DNA from: Mesorhabditis belari
Lineage: Eukaryota; Nematoda; Chromadorea; Rhabditida; Rhabditidae
NCBI GenBank assembly: GCA_958450365.1
Contig: CAUEEP010000743.1
Span: 9,197,415-9,261,414 of the forward strand
Direction: 5' to 3'
Length of the DNA stretch: 64,000 nucleotides
Of this stretch, positions 11,386 through 24,615 are shown piece by piece. A program made the translations under genes and the position numbers. Below the pieces are notes generated by a model. That model did not search any database. It saw nothing but the letters and a program-made list of their open reading frames with translations, and was not told where the DNA came from. Within the stretch, counting starts at the first letter, position 1. Each line of letters starts with the position of its first letter.

Positions 11386-12329
11386 AAAAATGGGGACTAC
11401 CCAAATCAGCGCGAAAAAATCAGCGCCGCCCATTTCAGCGCCGAGCAAAAAAGCACTAAAAATGCTGATTTCAGCGCCGAATTTTTCGTGCGAATTGTTG
11501 GCGATCGATTAAAGTAAGCTGGTTTTGTTGAATTTTTGCAAGCTTTTGATTTAGATTTTCTTCCGCCAAAGATCAGATCCGACATCATTCGAGCAGCGCC
11601 TCTTGGTCCGACAATGATTCAGTAAGCGGATCACTGTATAGCACTTTCATGGCATTTGTGCATTTAGAGTTGATCAAATTCGCTATGTGAAGCTTCAATT
11701 GAGCAGTTTTCGTGCGATCTTCTCAATGTCAATACATTTCTCATCGAACGACTATTTCTGCGGGGTAAATATTTAACGATTTTATAAGCATAATTACTGT
11801 TTGTATCCTATGCTTTTCACAATTTTCAGAATTCAGAAAGTGAATGTTTCCGTCGACATCTCACGATCTCGAGCTTTTTCCAGGTAGCTTTGCGAGTGTT
11901 GTCTGTTCATCTATTTTGTTTTTAGTATCGGGAACATGTGTTTGTGCACATCCGTCACATGCGCGAGTTTTAGCTTTTTTCTTCTTGTTAACTTTTTCTT
12001 CTAGAGCGTCTACTTGATAGTTTCAAACGAGAAGGATGTGGGCAAACCCACCAAAAATTTTCTTACAGCCGCCAAGGATCCGAGAATGTCATCGTCGTCG
12101 AAAGATCGCTCTTCAAAATGGTAATTTAGGCAAATCAACCGTTGGTCATTTAAAATCTTTGTCTTTATTTGTTCATTGTAAGTGATTTTTTTGTTTTGTT
12201 GAAAAATTGGTTAATTTATTGTTGTTGAAAAAAATAAAATTTTTCGTAAAACCATAAAAACATGCAAAAGAAGTATAAAGTTGATTTGGCGCTGAAATGG
12301 TCGGCGTTGAATTGCGTAGTCCCCAAAAA
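11386..12329. mobile_element. Inverted-repeat element carrying spliced gene-like sequence
   Basis: The left end (tggggactac, then catttcagcgcc) is matched in inverse at the right end (ggcgctgaaatgg, then gcgtagtcccca). The ends are about 50 bases long and imperfect. Between them lie exon-like blocks with correct donors and acceptors, described separately. No transposase is visible, so the element is probably non-autonomous. Confidence 0.6.
11550..11968 (+). pseudogene. Gene fragment inside the inverted-repeat element
   Basis: Four blocks join in phase over three short introns: FDLDFLPPKIRSDIIRAAP, QVDQIRYVKLQLSSFRAIFS, NSESECFRRHLTISSFFQ, and YREHVFVHIRHMREF followed by TAG at 11966-11968. 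The product family is not recognised. LPPKIRSDII resembles the start of F-box-type nematode proteins, but this is weak. The 5' end does not join to an open exon, because TAA precedes the first donor. It is probably a captured, partly decayed gene. Confidence 0.45.
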
Positions 12330-12530
12330 ATGTCTAGTTGTAAGTGTGTCAGCTACTTGATTGAATATCTTCATCTTATAAATCTCAAAAATACAAAAAA
12401 TTGGCTTCCCTCAACAACTACTATAGCACCCAAATTTTAAATGAATTGTTAGTAGTTCGTCACAACCTTTCTTTGTTTTATATTGATTTGCGATTTAATT
12501 TATGAATACCACTTAATTTTCATGTTATTT

Positions 12531-12532
12531 AG
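12531..12532 (+). promoter_or_regulatory. Probable splice-leader acceptor of the ISWI gene
   Basis: A TTATTTAG 3' splice site lies 8 bases before the start codon at 12540, with no upstream exon visible. This is the usual sign of trans-splicing in nematodes. Confidence 0.55.
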
Positions 12533-12539
12533 TTGCGCT

Positions 12540-16792
<4,253 letters not shown>

Positions 16793-17347
16793 ATTGAGCG
16801 AGGAACCCTAAAAATTCACATCGCGAAATGAATGCTTATTTTTTTAATTGCTTTGATGAATTTAGAATTTTAATTTTTTATCAACTGACAATTCAATTGA
16901 CATGCTTATTTTCTGATTTCAACTTTAATAAATGTTGTTTTTTCAATTCTAAGAATTTTTCGAGATAAGCATTACCAAATATGAAAGTAAATTGATCCGT
17001 TGACAATGCATTAGTTAAGCAAGGCTTAACCACACCATATCTACCTACCTCTAATTGCTCGCACTTGAAATAAAATCAAAAGCTTTCGTTTGTAATTTGA
17101 AAAGAACTGTACCGTAAAAAAAACTACACGCTTCAGCAATATTCTCACAATCAGTTTCCTACGCCTGACGGGGAGAGTGCACAAGATTTTACGCTCTATT
17201 TACCGTAGCTGTCCCGCTTTTATGTCTTGAATCATTTGTTGAATCAGTAGCGTGGCACTGATTTTAATAAAGTAAATGGTTCCAGTGAATTCATTTGTTT
17301 GGCATTTTTCTTAACTTTTTCAAGCATCTAACTGACGTTGTTGTTCC
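16793..17347. other. Intergenic spacer between ISWI and SMIM7 genes
   Basis: Contains an AATAAA at about 16926, suited to the ISWI 3' end. A small inverted element has taccgta ends at about 17110-17207. No gene is seen. Confidence 0.5.
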
Positions 17348-17349
17348 AG
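17348..17349 (+). promoter_or_regulatory. Probable splice-leader acceptor of SMIM7
   Basis: TTGTTCCAG precedes an open 5' leader of 53 bases before the ATG at 17403. No donor-paired upstream exon is visible. Confidence 0.5.
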
Positions 17350-17402
17350 AAAACGAATCTTCTGTCGCTCCCGACATTGTTGATGTGCGCTTGTTGAAAG
17401 GG

Positions 17403-17862
17403 ATGCTATCAGAGCTGATCATCTCAGGCACTCTACTCATTAACGCCTTTGCTGTTCTCAATTTTAAGCTGTAAGTTTAAATATTTTTTTTTTTGCATTT
17501 CTATAGGTATTTGTTTTCTAGAGGAAAAAAGCCCGCTGACGCAAATCATTTCATCGTTGAGAGCGAGGAGAAATCGATCGGTGACAGGTTGGAATTTGGG
17601 TTTTTGCGTTAATTTTTACTATTTTGTAGTAGCACTAATAGTATAAATGTGCGGAAATGGAATAGTTGCGTATGATTGCCATTTTAAACAAAAAAAAATT
17701 ACTTTTAGAGCAATAAATGATCAGAAACGAAGCCGTCTACCAATTCACTTTACCAATTAAACTTTTTCATTTAGAATTCGTGAATTCTTGCTTGCCCTAC
17801 AATACTTTCGGGTGTTTATTGCTTTTTGGAACGTGTTCATTATCTTTTTGATGATTGTGTAA
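17403..17862 (+). CDS. SMIM7: Small integral membrane protein 7 homologue
   Basis: Three exons (17403-17470, 17522-17587, 17775-17862) join in phase to a 73-residue protein. It opens with MLSELIISGTLLINAFAVLN, followed by FKLGKKP. The second exon gives FIVESEEKSIGD. The third gives IREFLLALQYFRVFIALWNV, then a second hydrophobic segment IIFLMIV. The pattern G-TLL-NA-AVLNFKL ... E-S-GD-IREFLL-L-YFR-FIALWN is diagnostic for SMIM7, a conserved two-helix membrane protein of unclear role; the human protein has about 75 residues. If the GTAAGT at 17859 is used as a donor, the protein instead ends in FFSH with TAA at 17916-17918. The gene lies immediately before COG4, which suggests co-transcription. 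Confidence 0.85.
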
Positions 17863-17900
17863 GTTTGAAGTAGCATTTTTCGGATTCAATTGAATAGTTT

Positions 17901-17902
17901 AG
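17901..17902 (+). promoter_or_regulatory. 3' splice site at the SMIM7/COG4 junction
   Basis: ATAGTTTAG lies 40 bases after the SMIM7 stop and 23 bases before the COG4 ATG. It can act as splice-leader acceptor for COG4, and also as cis acceptor for a SMIM7 isoform. There is no room for a normal intercistronic region. Confidence 0.55.
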
Positions 17903-17925
17903 TTTCTTCTCACACTAATTTGTCA

Positions 17926-20900
17926 ATGCCGGAAATGTCAATCGAACCATCTTCACACCGTAAAATTAACGGTGAAGTCACGATTGCCAATGACTTTCAA
18001 AAAGCAAAGCCAACGCCAATCATACAATCGGAATCGGTTAGGGTGAATTTAAATAGTTGTTATTAAAGTCTTTGACAAAACAAAATTTGATTTAGTTTTT
18101 AGTTTTAGATCACGGTAAATTTGAGTTGTATGGTGTTTGTTTTAGAAACCAACACAGAAGTCAGAATCTCGTCGTCGCAATGCCAATCGTAACGCCTCTG
18201 ATGAGCCGAATCCTTTTGGCATAGATTTTAGCGAAAGGATAGCGCAGCTTAGGTAAGCACTTAAAGTTCTATTTGAATTTTTTTTTCTTTTAGATCAGAA
18301 TTGGATTTGAAACACCGAGAAGAGGCCCGTCTGATCAAGGAGATCAACGACAAGATGAGCCAAACAAACTCAGGTGCGGCACACAAGCTTCGATGCTGTA
18401 TTTGTATTTTTAGGAAGTGTCGACTTGAACAGAGCTTTCGGGTTGGCTGTTTCCCGTTTGAACAACGCTCTTCTTCTGGTTGAAACCGACACAAAACAAC
18501 TTGCCAACACATTGAAAGTCAATTCAAAATTGGCTGACAGCATCAGTTCAAAGGTTTTATCTTTTTGTTGTGCCTGGTTAATAAACTTTTAGGTTTCTTC
18601 TTTGGATGAAGCAAAAACTAGAGTCGTTGAGTGCCTTCAACTAGCAGGTTTGTTGGAAGATTTTATTTTGACAACCAGGAAATATTTTTAGGTGATATGC
18701 GTGATTTGGGCGTTTCAAGTGAACAAGTCGATGCGGCAATCAGTGGAGAAGATTTTGAACAAGCTGCACACCATATTCATAGGTAATATTCATAGGTGTT
18801 GTCCTTTTTCTTAATGTATGTTCTTTCAGGTTTCTTACGCTTGACAAAGCCGTGTTTCAGCTACGTGATTCGTCTGATAAAGGTTGGGGAAGTGTCCGTG
18901 AATCTGAAAAAATAGAAATCCGTACATTTAGAAGCTGGCCAGTCAATTAAACAGAGCTACGATATTTTGACCACGGCAACAGCTCGTCTAAAAGAAGTGA
19001 TCACTCGGAGGCTAAACGATGCAGTGGAAAGAAATGATGACGTGCAAATTAAACGGTAAGCAAACATACTGCCTTGATTATAAACCTTTTGAAAATTATT
19101 TTGTTTAGATTTGTTCGCCTTTTCCCACTCATCAACGAGCATTTCACTGGTCTAGAAATCTTTGGACATTATGTATCAAAGCAAATTGCGAAACTGGGAG
19201 ATGAGAGCATTAAGGTTTGCTAAAATTCAAAGCTTGAACTTTTTTATTGACTTTTAAGGTCATGAAAGCTGGAGGAACGAGTGATCGTTTGGATGTTCTT
19301 TATTCAGATACGCTGATTCGATTCTTTGATGGTATGTTTCGACCAGCAGTTTTGTCGATACAGCTCAATTTAGGCGTTGCTTTGATCATTGAGACAAGTG
19401 ATAAGATTATTGCTAATGGATATGGACCCGAGAGGTATTTGGAGTACATCAAAATCTTGCAGGTTTTTACTTTTTACTTTTTAACCAATGATTTTTTGAG
19501 TACATTTTTTAGAATGAGATTGACAAAACTGCTCAAAATGTTGTGAAGGATTTCATCAAAAGTCGGCAATGGGATAGAATTGCAAAAACAGTGGAGAAAT
19601 ATTTACGCGATCCCGCTCGCGCTACAGGTTTGTAATTTTTAGTCCTTTAGGAAAGCTTAAGCTTGACAAATAGTATTGCTACTTTTTTTAGAAAAGCCGG
19701 ATGCGCCAACACTTGACAAATTGTTGAATGAAGTCGTTTTGATGCAATCATTTACGAAGAAGTTCTCCCGTTTCCTTGAGCGCCAATTCAACTACATTGA
19801 AAATATTCAGGTAGCCATTCCCTAAAATAAAAGACCAAAATTTTCTTTTAGAAAGAACTAACAGATGATTCTGGAGATACAAACTCAAAGAAAGCGGAAG
19901 CGGAGAGCATCCAAATTGAGAAACGAAAACAGAAACTAGCGAAGTTGCTAAATGAAAGTTATCTTGGATCCAGCATGCAGGTAATATAAAATTTAAAGCA
20001 TGAAGAACCTCTTGTTGCCAGGATATCACCAGCAAGTACATTCAACTTGAGCACTTTTACATGTTGGAAACGATCAACAAGGCTATTAATATGGATCATA
20101 AAGAAGATGAGCAAATGAATAGGTAACTTGGAACGCAATTTGTTAAATTGGAGATTTTTTAGTTCTGTGATTGATGATGTGCTTTTTCTTTGTCGCCGCT
20201 CGATTCGTCGTTCTCTTAGTAGCAATTACGTGGATGGAACTTGTGCCGTGATCAATAATGCGTCCATGTTGCTGGAGACGACATTTTACGAGTACATCTC
20301 TGAAACAATAAAGGTGATGACCTAGTTTGCTCATTTTTAAAAATTAAAATTAGTCTGGTTATCCATCAGTCGGCTACGTGGCAGAGGCCTTCCAAACGGC
20401 CCAAACTGCCTACAATGTGTTGCAACACGGAAAATCAACACAAGAGGTTTCATTTTTCATGTTTTTATACCATCTGTTTTAAATTTGTTAAATTAAGAGT
20501 TTCCTACATGACTTACGGTCTAAATATTCTTGAAATTTAGGCCGGACCTGATGCTCAACGTGAACAATTCATCTTGGCTGTCAACAATGCCCGTGCTACC
20601 TCCGAGCTAATCACCGAACTCAAGGATGGACTCATACCTGAAGCATCAAAATTATTTGTGAGTAAAATTTTGCACATCTTTGAATATTGTTATTTTAGAA
20701 AGATCCAGTGGCGGCATCAAAATTTGAGCACTCAGTTTCACAATTTGTGGAAATCTCGCACAAAATGTCGAATCTCGCCGATGCCGGTATAAGCTCGTTG
20801 TGTGTGGCGGCGTTTTGTCCAAGAATCAAAACAAGGTAAATCTTTGCGCAACTCAAGTTATTTAATAATGCTTTAGTTGTGATCAGTACATTGATTTGAA

Positions 20901-21545
20901 CCATGTGTTGAATGATGACCAACTCTCTGCGTATGAGATGAATCCCTGGGTTGATGGAGGTATTGCGGCAATTGACAAAGTGCTAGCTCCGTTCCAAGCC
21001 TCACTTCATCCGCTAAATTATAAGGTTTACTTTTTTATTTTCATACATTTATTTTTGTTATACTTTAGGCCTTATTGATTTCTTCTTGTGGTGAATTTTG
21101 CAAACAGTTCGAACGTGTCATTTTGAAGTGTTCTTTCAATCGACTTGGTGGCCTATTGTTGGACAAAGAATTTCGGCAAATTACAAGGTACTTTTTTGCA
21201 GTGAATATCTTAAAGCTGATTTTAGTTATTTCTCGGCGATTGGTGGCTGGCCGGCTAGGGAGAAATGTACAAGATTGGCTCAGGTGTGGTTGCTTGGGTT
21301 GTTGTTTTATTGTAATTACTTACTTAGTTTATTAAAAAAATAGAGTTGGGCTAAAAACTAAAAATATGTAATAAAAATTTTAGATTGTGGCTTTGTTCAA
21401 TGTGGATAGTGTCGAAGAAGCGTGCGAGCTTTGGAGACAAGCGCCGGCAGCTTTTGTGAGCGAAAGGGAAATACAGAACATTCTCACGCGACGTGTCGAT
21501 TTGCCCACTCAGAATGTCCAACAAGTGATGAAATCTCTTTTGTAA
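17926..21545 (+). CDS. cogc-4: COG4, conserved oligomeric Golgi complex subunit 4
   Basis: Subunit of the COG vesicle-tethering complex, which keeps Golgi enzymes and retrograde traffic in order. About fifteen exons separated by short TTTAG-ending introns. Exon 1 is 17926-18036 (MPEMSIEPSS...), in phase with the next (KPTQKSESRRRNANRN). Diagnostic blocks: SVDLNRAFGLAVSRLNNALL, then SSLDEAKTRVVECLQLAGDM, then DAAISGEDFEQAAHHIHRFL and TLDKAVFQLRD at about 18420-18860. This is the COG4 N-terminal signature. Further on, FVRLFPLINEHFTGLEIFGH and a C-terminal region ending SWFSAIGGWPAREKCTRLAQ-type sequence, then MKSLL and TAA at 21543. Start chosen at the first ATG after the acceptor at 17902. Confidence 0.85.
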
Positions 21546-21974
21546 AATGTATCTTTTTTTATAAAATTCATTTACACTTTTCTTTCTTTCATTAATTTAT
21601 TAAACGCTTGTTCAGATGTGAGTCGATGTCAAGACTATTTTATTCTTCGGGTGATTGTTTATTTTCATTGTGATGACCCTTTGGTACGCCTTGTTTTCCA
21701 AAATAAATGGTGATTTTGTGAAAATTTCATTTACACCTTACGAGTGAAGCTCATTTTGTCCTCTAGGATTTTGAGATCAAGCAAAATCTAAGGTCAGACT
21801 AGACAAACAAACATATGATATTCTTTTAATTTTCTAGTGCTCATTGAAAACAAACAGCATTCGCCATATTAAAACAACCCCGCAAAAGGATTTGAGGGGT
21901 TTAGTTAGGGATGTTTATTGTATTTCCTAAAACACACTAATCACCCTGTTCCAATAAACTTCTGATGATTTGTG
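21546..21974. other. Intergenic sequence after COG4
   Basis: AT-rich 3' flank of COG4. No further gene is seen. The right end carries an 8-base direct repeat (gatttgtg at 21967-21974) flanking the next MITE. Confidence 0.5.
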
Positions 21975-22403
21975 GGGGGTGGGACAAATGCGACCTTTTT
22001 TTTGCGCACCTGGACATTTGCGCACCTTTTTTTTGCTGGAAAAGGCCTTAGGAAAGACCGTAGAGCTTCGAAAATATTTCGAAAATTTTTCCATATAAGG
22101 GAATCGTATGCGTAGATTCCGAATTTCGACAAATCGGACCTCGCTGACACATCAAATTTGGGTTAAAAGGCAAAAACTACGCAACTTAACGCTTTTCCGC
22201 AGTTTTTGCCTTTTAGCCCAAATTTGACGTGTCAGCGAGGTCTGATTTGTCGAAATTCGGAATCTACGCATACGATTCCCTTATATGGAAAAATTTTCGA
22301 AATATTTTCGAAGTTCTACGGTCTTTCCCAAGGCCTTTTCCAGCAAAAAAAGGTGCGCAAATGTCCAGGTGCGCAAAAAAAAGGTCGCATTTGTCCCACC
22401 CCC
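21975..22403. repeat. Hairpin MITE B, copy 2
   Basis: Ends gggggtgggacaaatgcgac and the inverse enclose two near-identical inverted arms of about 190 bases. The element is flanked by gatttgtg at 21967-21974 and 22404-22411, an apparent 8-base target duplication. Arms closely match the 10664 copy. Confidence 0.9.
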
Positions 22404-22742
22404 GATTTGTGTCCAACATTTTTAGTTTTCAATTCATTTCTTCATGTTCGTTAAACGTTTAACGGGCTTTTTGAGGGGTTGCATGAAGTGAGCTTTTGCC
22501 TTGCAGGAGGCTAAACTCTAAAAACTGAATCGTTTGATGATTTATTAGTAACTCGTTCCCTGTGCTTACTATTAGTTCCAAGATCAACCATTGTTTTGAG
22601 CCATGTTAAAAGAAACAGCGTCGGTAGAAGACCCTGAGCCCAACACGGGTAATAGCTTTTGTATTGGATTTGTTAGAACTGTAGCTTTTTCCATTTGATT
22701 GTTTCGTTTCTATTGATCGTTTAATGGTTTGTTGCTTTTCAG

Positions 22743-24347
22743 ATGTCGGAGCAAACGTCGCCATCGACATACCGAACGATGCTGACTCGCTACAAGGATT
22801 TAAATGCTGACCAGCATTTGGTAAGCAGTCTTTTGTTTTTCAACACCAAATTGGGACCAAAACCTTTATTATTTGTGTGAATATCAAATCTAATGCATAA
22901 ACTAGATAACAACACGATAAAAACATTTCAAGTTTTATGTAACGTCTGTCCTTAACTGGAAGAGGTAACAAATGTTTTAGCTGGTAATATTTCTTATGAT
23001 TGTTTCTGTTTAAGGCAGGATCCTTTGAGCTCACAATCCATCATCAAATGCACATGTTAGTCATTGTCAAAGATCAAGAGATTCTGCAACAGGTGAGGAT
23101 TTGTTAGCAAACCTTATTTCTGTGTTTTAGGTATCTCTTCTAAACCCTGGTCCTTGTGCTTACTTCTTCAAGAAACAAATCTATTTTGAGTCAAGAAGTG
23201 CCAACAAAAACTACAGGTTTATATTGAATGTTGTTTTAATGACATTTTTGTAGATTTCGAGTTACTTTGTTTGATGAAAGCAGCGTGATGATGCTCTGCG
23301 CTGAACTTGGGCGTTACATCAAAGTGGAACCAGGAAAGAGTGTAAGATAAGGAGAAAAAGTTCGTAAATAATTATTTTTAGGGGTATGAAACGCCAAACG
23401 AGCAATCACAATCCGCCCAACTGTGCACTGTAAAGGACGAAACTCCTCCTCGACGGCTCAAATCGCAAACAAATATTGAAAAGGAAAACGTGGTAATTAT
23501 CGTATTCTATCTGATTTCGTTTTAGCCTCTGAATCAACCAATAATTATTTTTTTAGGAGTATGAAACCCTGAACGAGAAATCACGATCCACCCAACTGCG
23601 CACTGTAAAGGATGAGGGACTTTCTCGACAGCTCAAATCACAAACAAATATTGAAAAGGAAAACGTGGTAACTATCGTATTCAATGTTCTATCTGATTTT
23701 GTTTTAGCCTCTGAATCAACCAAGAAATGAGGTAGATGTTTCTCGATCAGAAATGCGGGGACCAAACGACGTATGTTTTTTACTATTCAAGGTATCTTTA
23801 TTGGATTTAGGTTGGAAGAGTGTCGGATGCTTTTAAGCGTTGGAAAAGCGATTCTCCCCGTGAATATCAAGTTAGTAAATTTGAAACGACACTATTGTTT
23901 TTTAGTTAGCCATGGTCTCGTGCGGTGTGGTTCTTCGCTCATTTCCCAGTTTTTGTCGACTTGAGGAAGAGTTCGGAGAATCCCTATTTCCAACCGTGAA
24001 CTATTTGATTTGTTTTTTGTTTTAATCAAAGTTCTTAGAGTGATCAACTAGAGGGCGAAGTACCCGTTTGCGTGTCGCTCAATTCAACGCGGCATTCTGG
24101 ATCTCAACCGGAGGACACCATTCAAAACCAAAATAGGTTAGTTCTGGATTTGCAGATCGTGACCAACATTCCTATTTTCAGCGAGCTTGATGTCACGATA
24201 CCAATTGATCAAGAAAGCGATGAGCAAGACCCATTCAATGAAACGACATACTCTGTGTTAACGACATACTCTGGCTCATCAGCGGTAATATTTGTTTTTC
24301 TTTTTTTGATCACATGTTTTTAGGACTTAAATCCATTTGGTGATTAA
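22743..24347 (+). CDS. REC114-like meiotic double-strand-break protein (candidate)
   Basis: The ATG at 22743 follows a splice acceptor (TTGCTTTTCAG) directly. The 26-residue first exon joins SFELTIHHQMHMLVIVKDQE, then ILQQVSLLNPGP, FKKQIYFESRSANKNYR and FRVTLFDESSVMMLCAELGR with YIKVE. The alternation of strands, and the FRV...C-x2-L-x2-YI-V ending, resemble the pleckstrin-like domain of REC114; worm DSB-1/DSB-2 are divergent members. These proteins help switch on SPO11 breaks. The second intron needs an unusual AAG acceptor at about 23016. A 37-residue block ending KSQTNIEKENV is encoded twice in tandem exons (about 23382-23492 and 23557-23667). The tail is acidic and ends DLNPFGD, TAA at 24345. 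The family call is by pattern recognition only. Confidence 0.5.
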
Positions 24348-24483
24348 TTGTGCCTCATCTCTCGCTAAACCTCCCACTCTCAAGTATAAGTTATGATGTG
24401 CTAGTCTTTTGTTGTAAGATTTGTTTGTTTGACAGGTGTTCTGTTTGTTTTTATTTTTATTTTAGTCTTGTTCGTTTACTATG

Positions 24484-24489
24484 AATAAA
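24484..24489 (+). terminator. Poly(A) signal of the REC114-like gene
   Basis: AATAAA, 137 bases after the stop codon and about 120 bases before the next gene's trans-splice acceptor. This spacing is typical of worm operons. Confidence 0.55.
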
Positions 24490-24608
24490 TAATACCTATT
24501 GCTTTCACTCAACTTGGTCATAAATCGCTTGTTTCGATTTTATTTATGTAGTCTTTACGTTGCAAACGCTTTTGTTGTCCGGCAAATGCAATTTTTTTTC
24601 AAATTTCC

Positions 24609-24610
24609 AG
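24609..24610 (+). promoter_or_regulatory. Probable splice-leader (SL2-type) acceptor
   Basis: CAAATTTCCAG lies six bases before the ATG at 24616 and about 120 bases after the upstream AATAAA. Confidence 0.5.
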
Positions 24611-24615
24611 ATCGC

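Noticed and set aside
22603..22648. ATG at 22603 as start of the REC114-like gene
   Set aside because: Splicing it to the exon at 22743 leads to a stop (frame with FKC then TGA). The ATG at 22743 sits directly on a splice acceptor and stays open.
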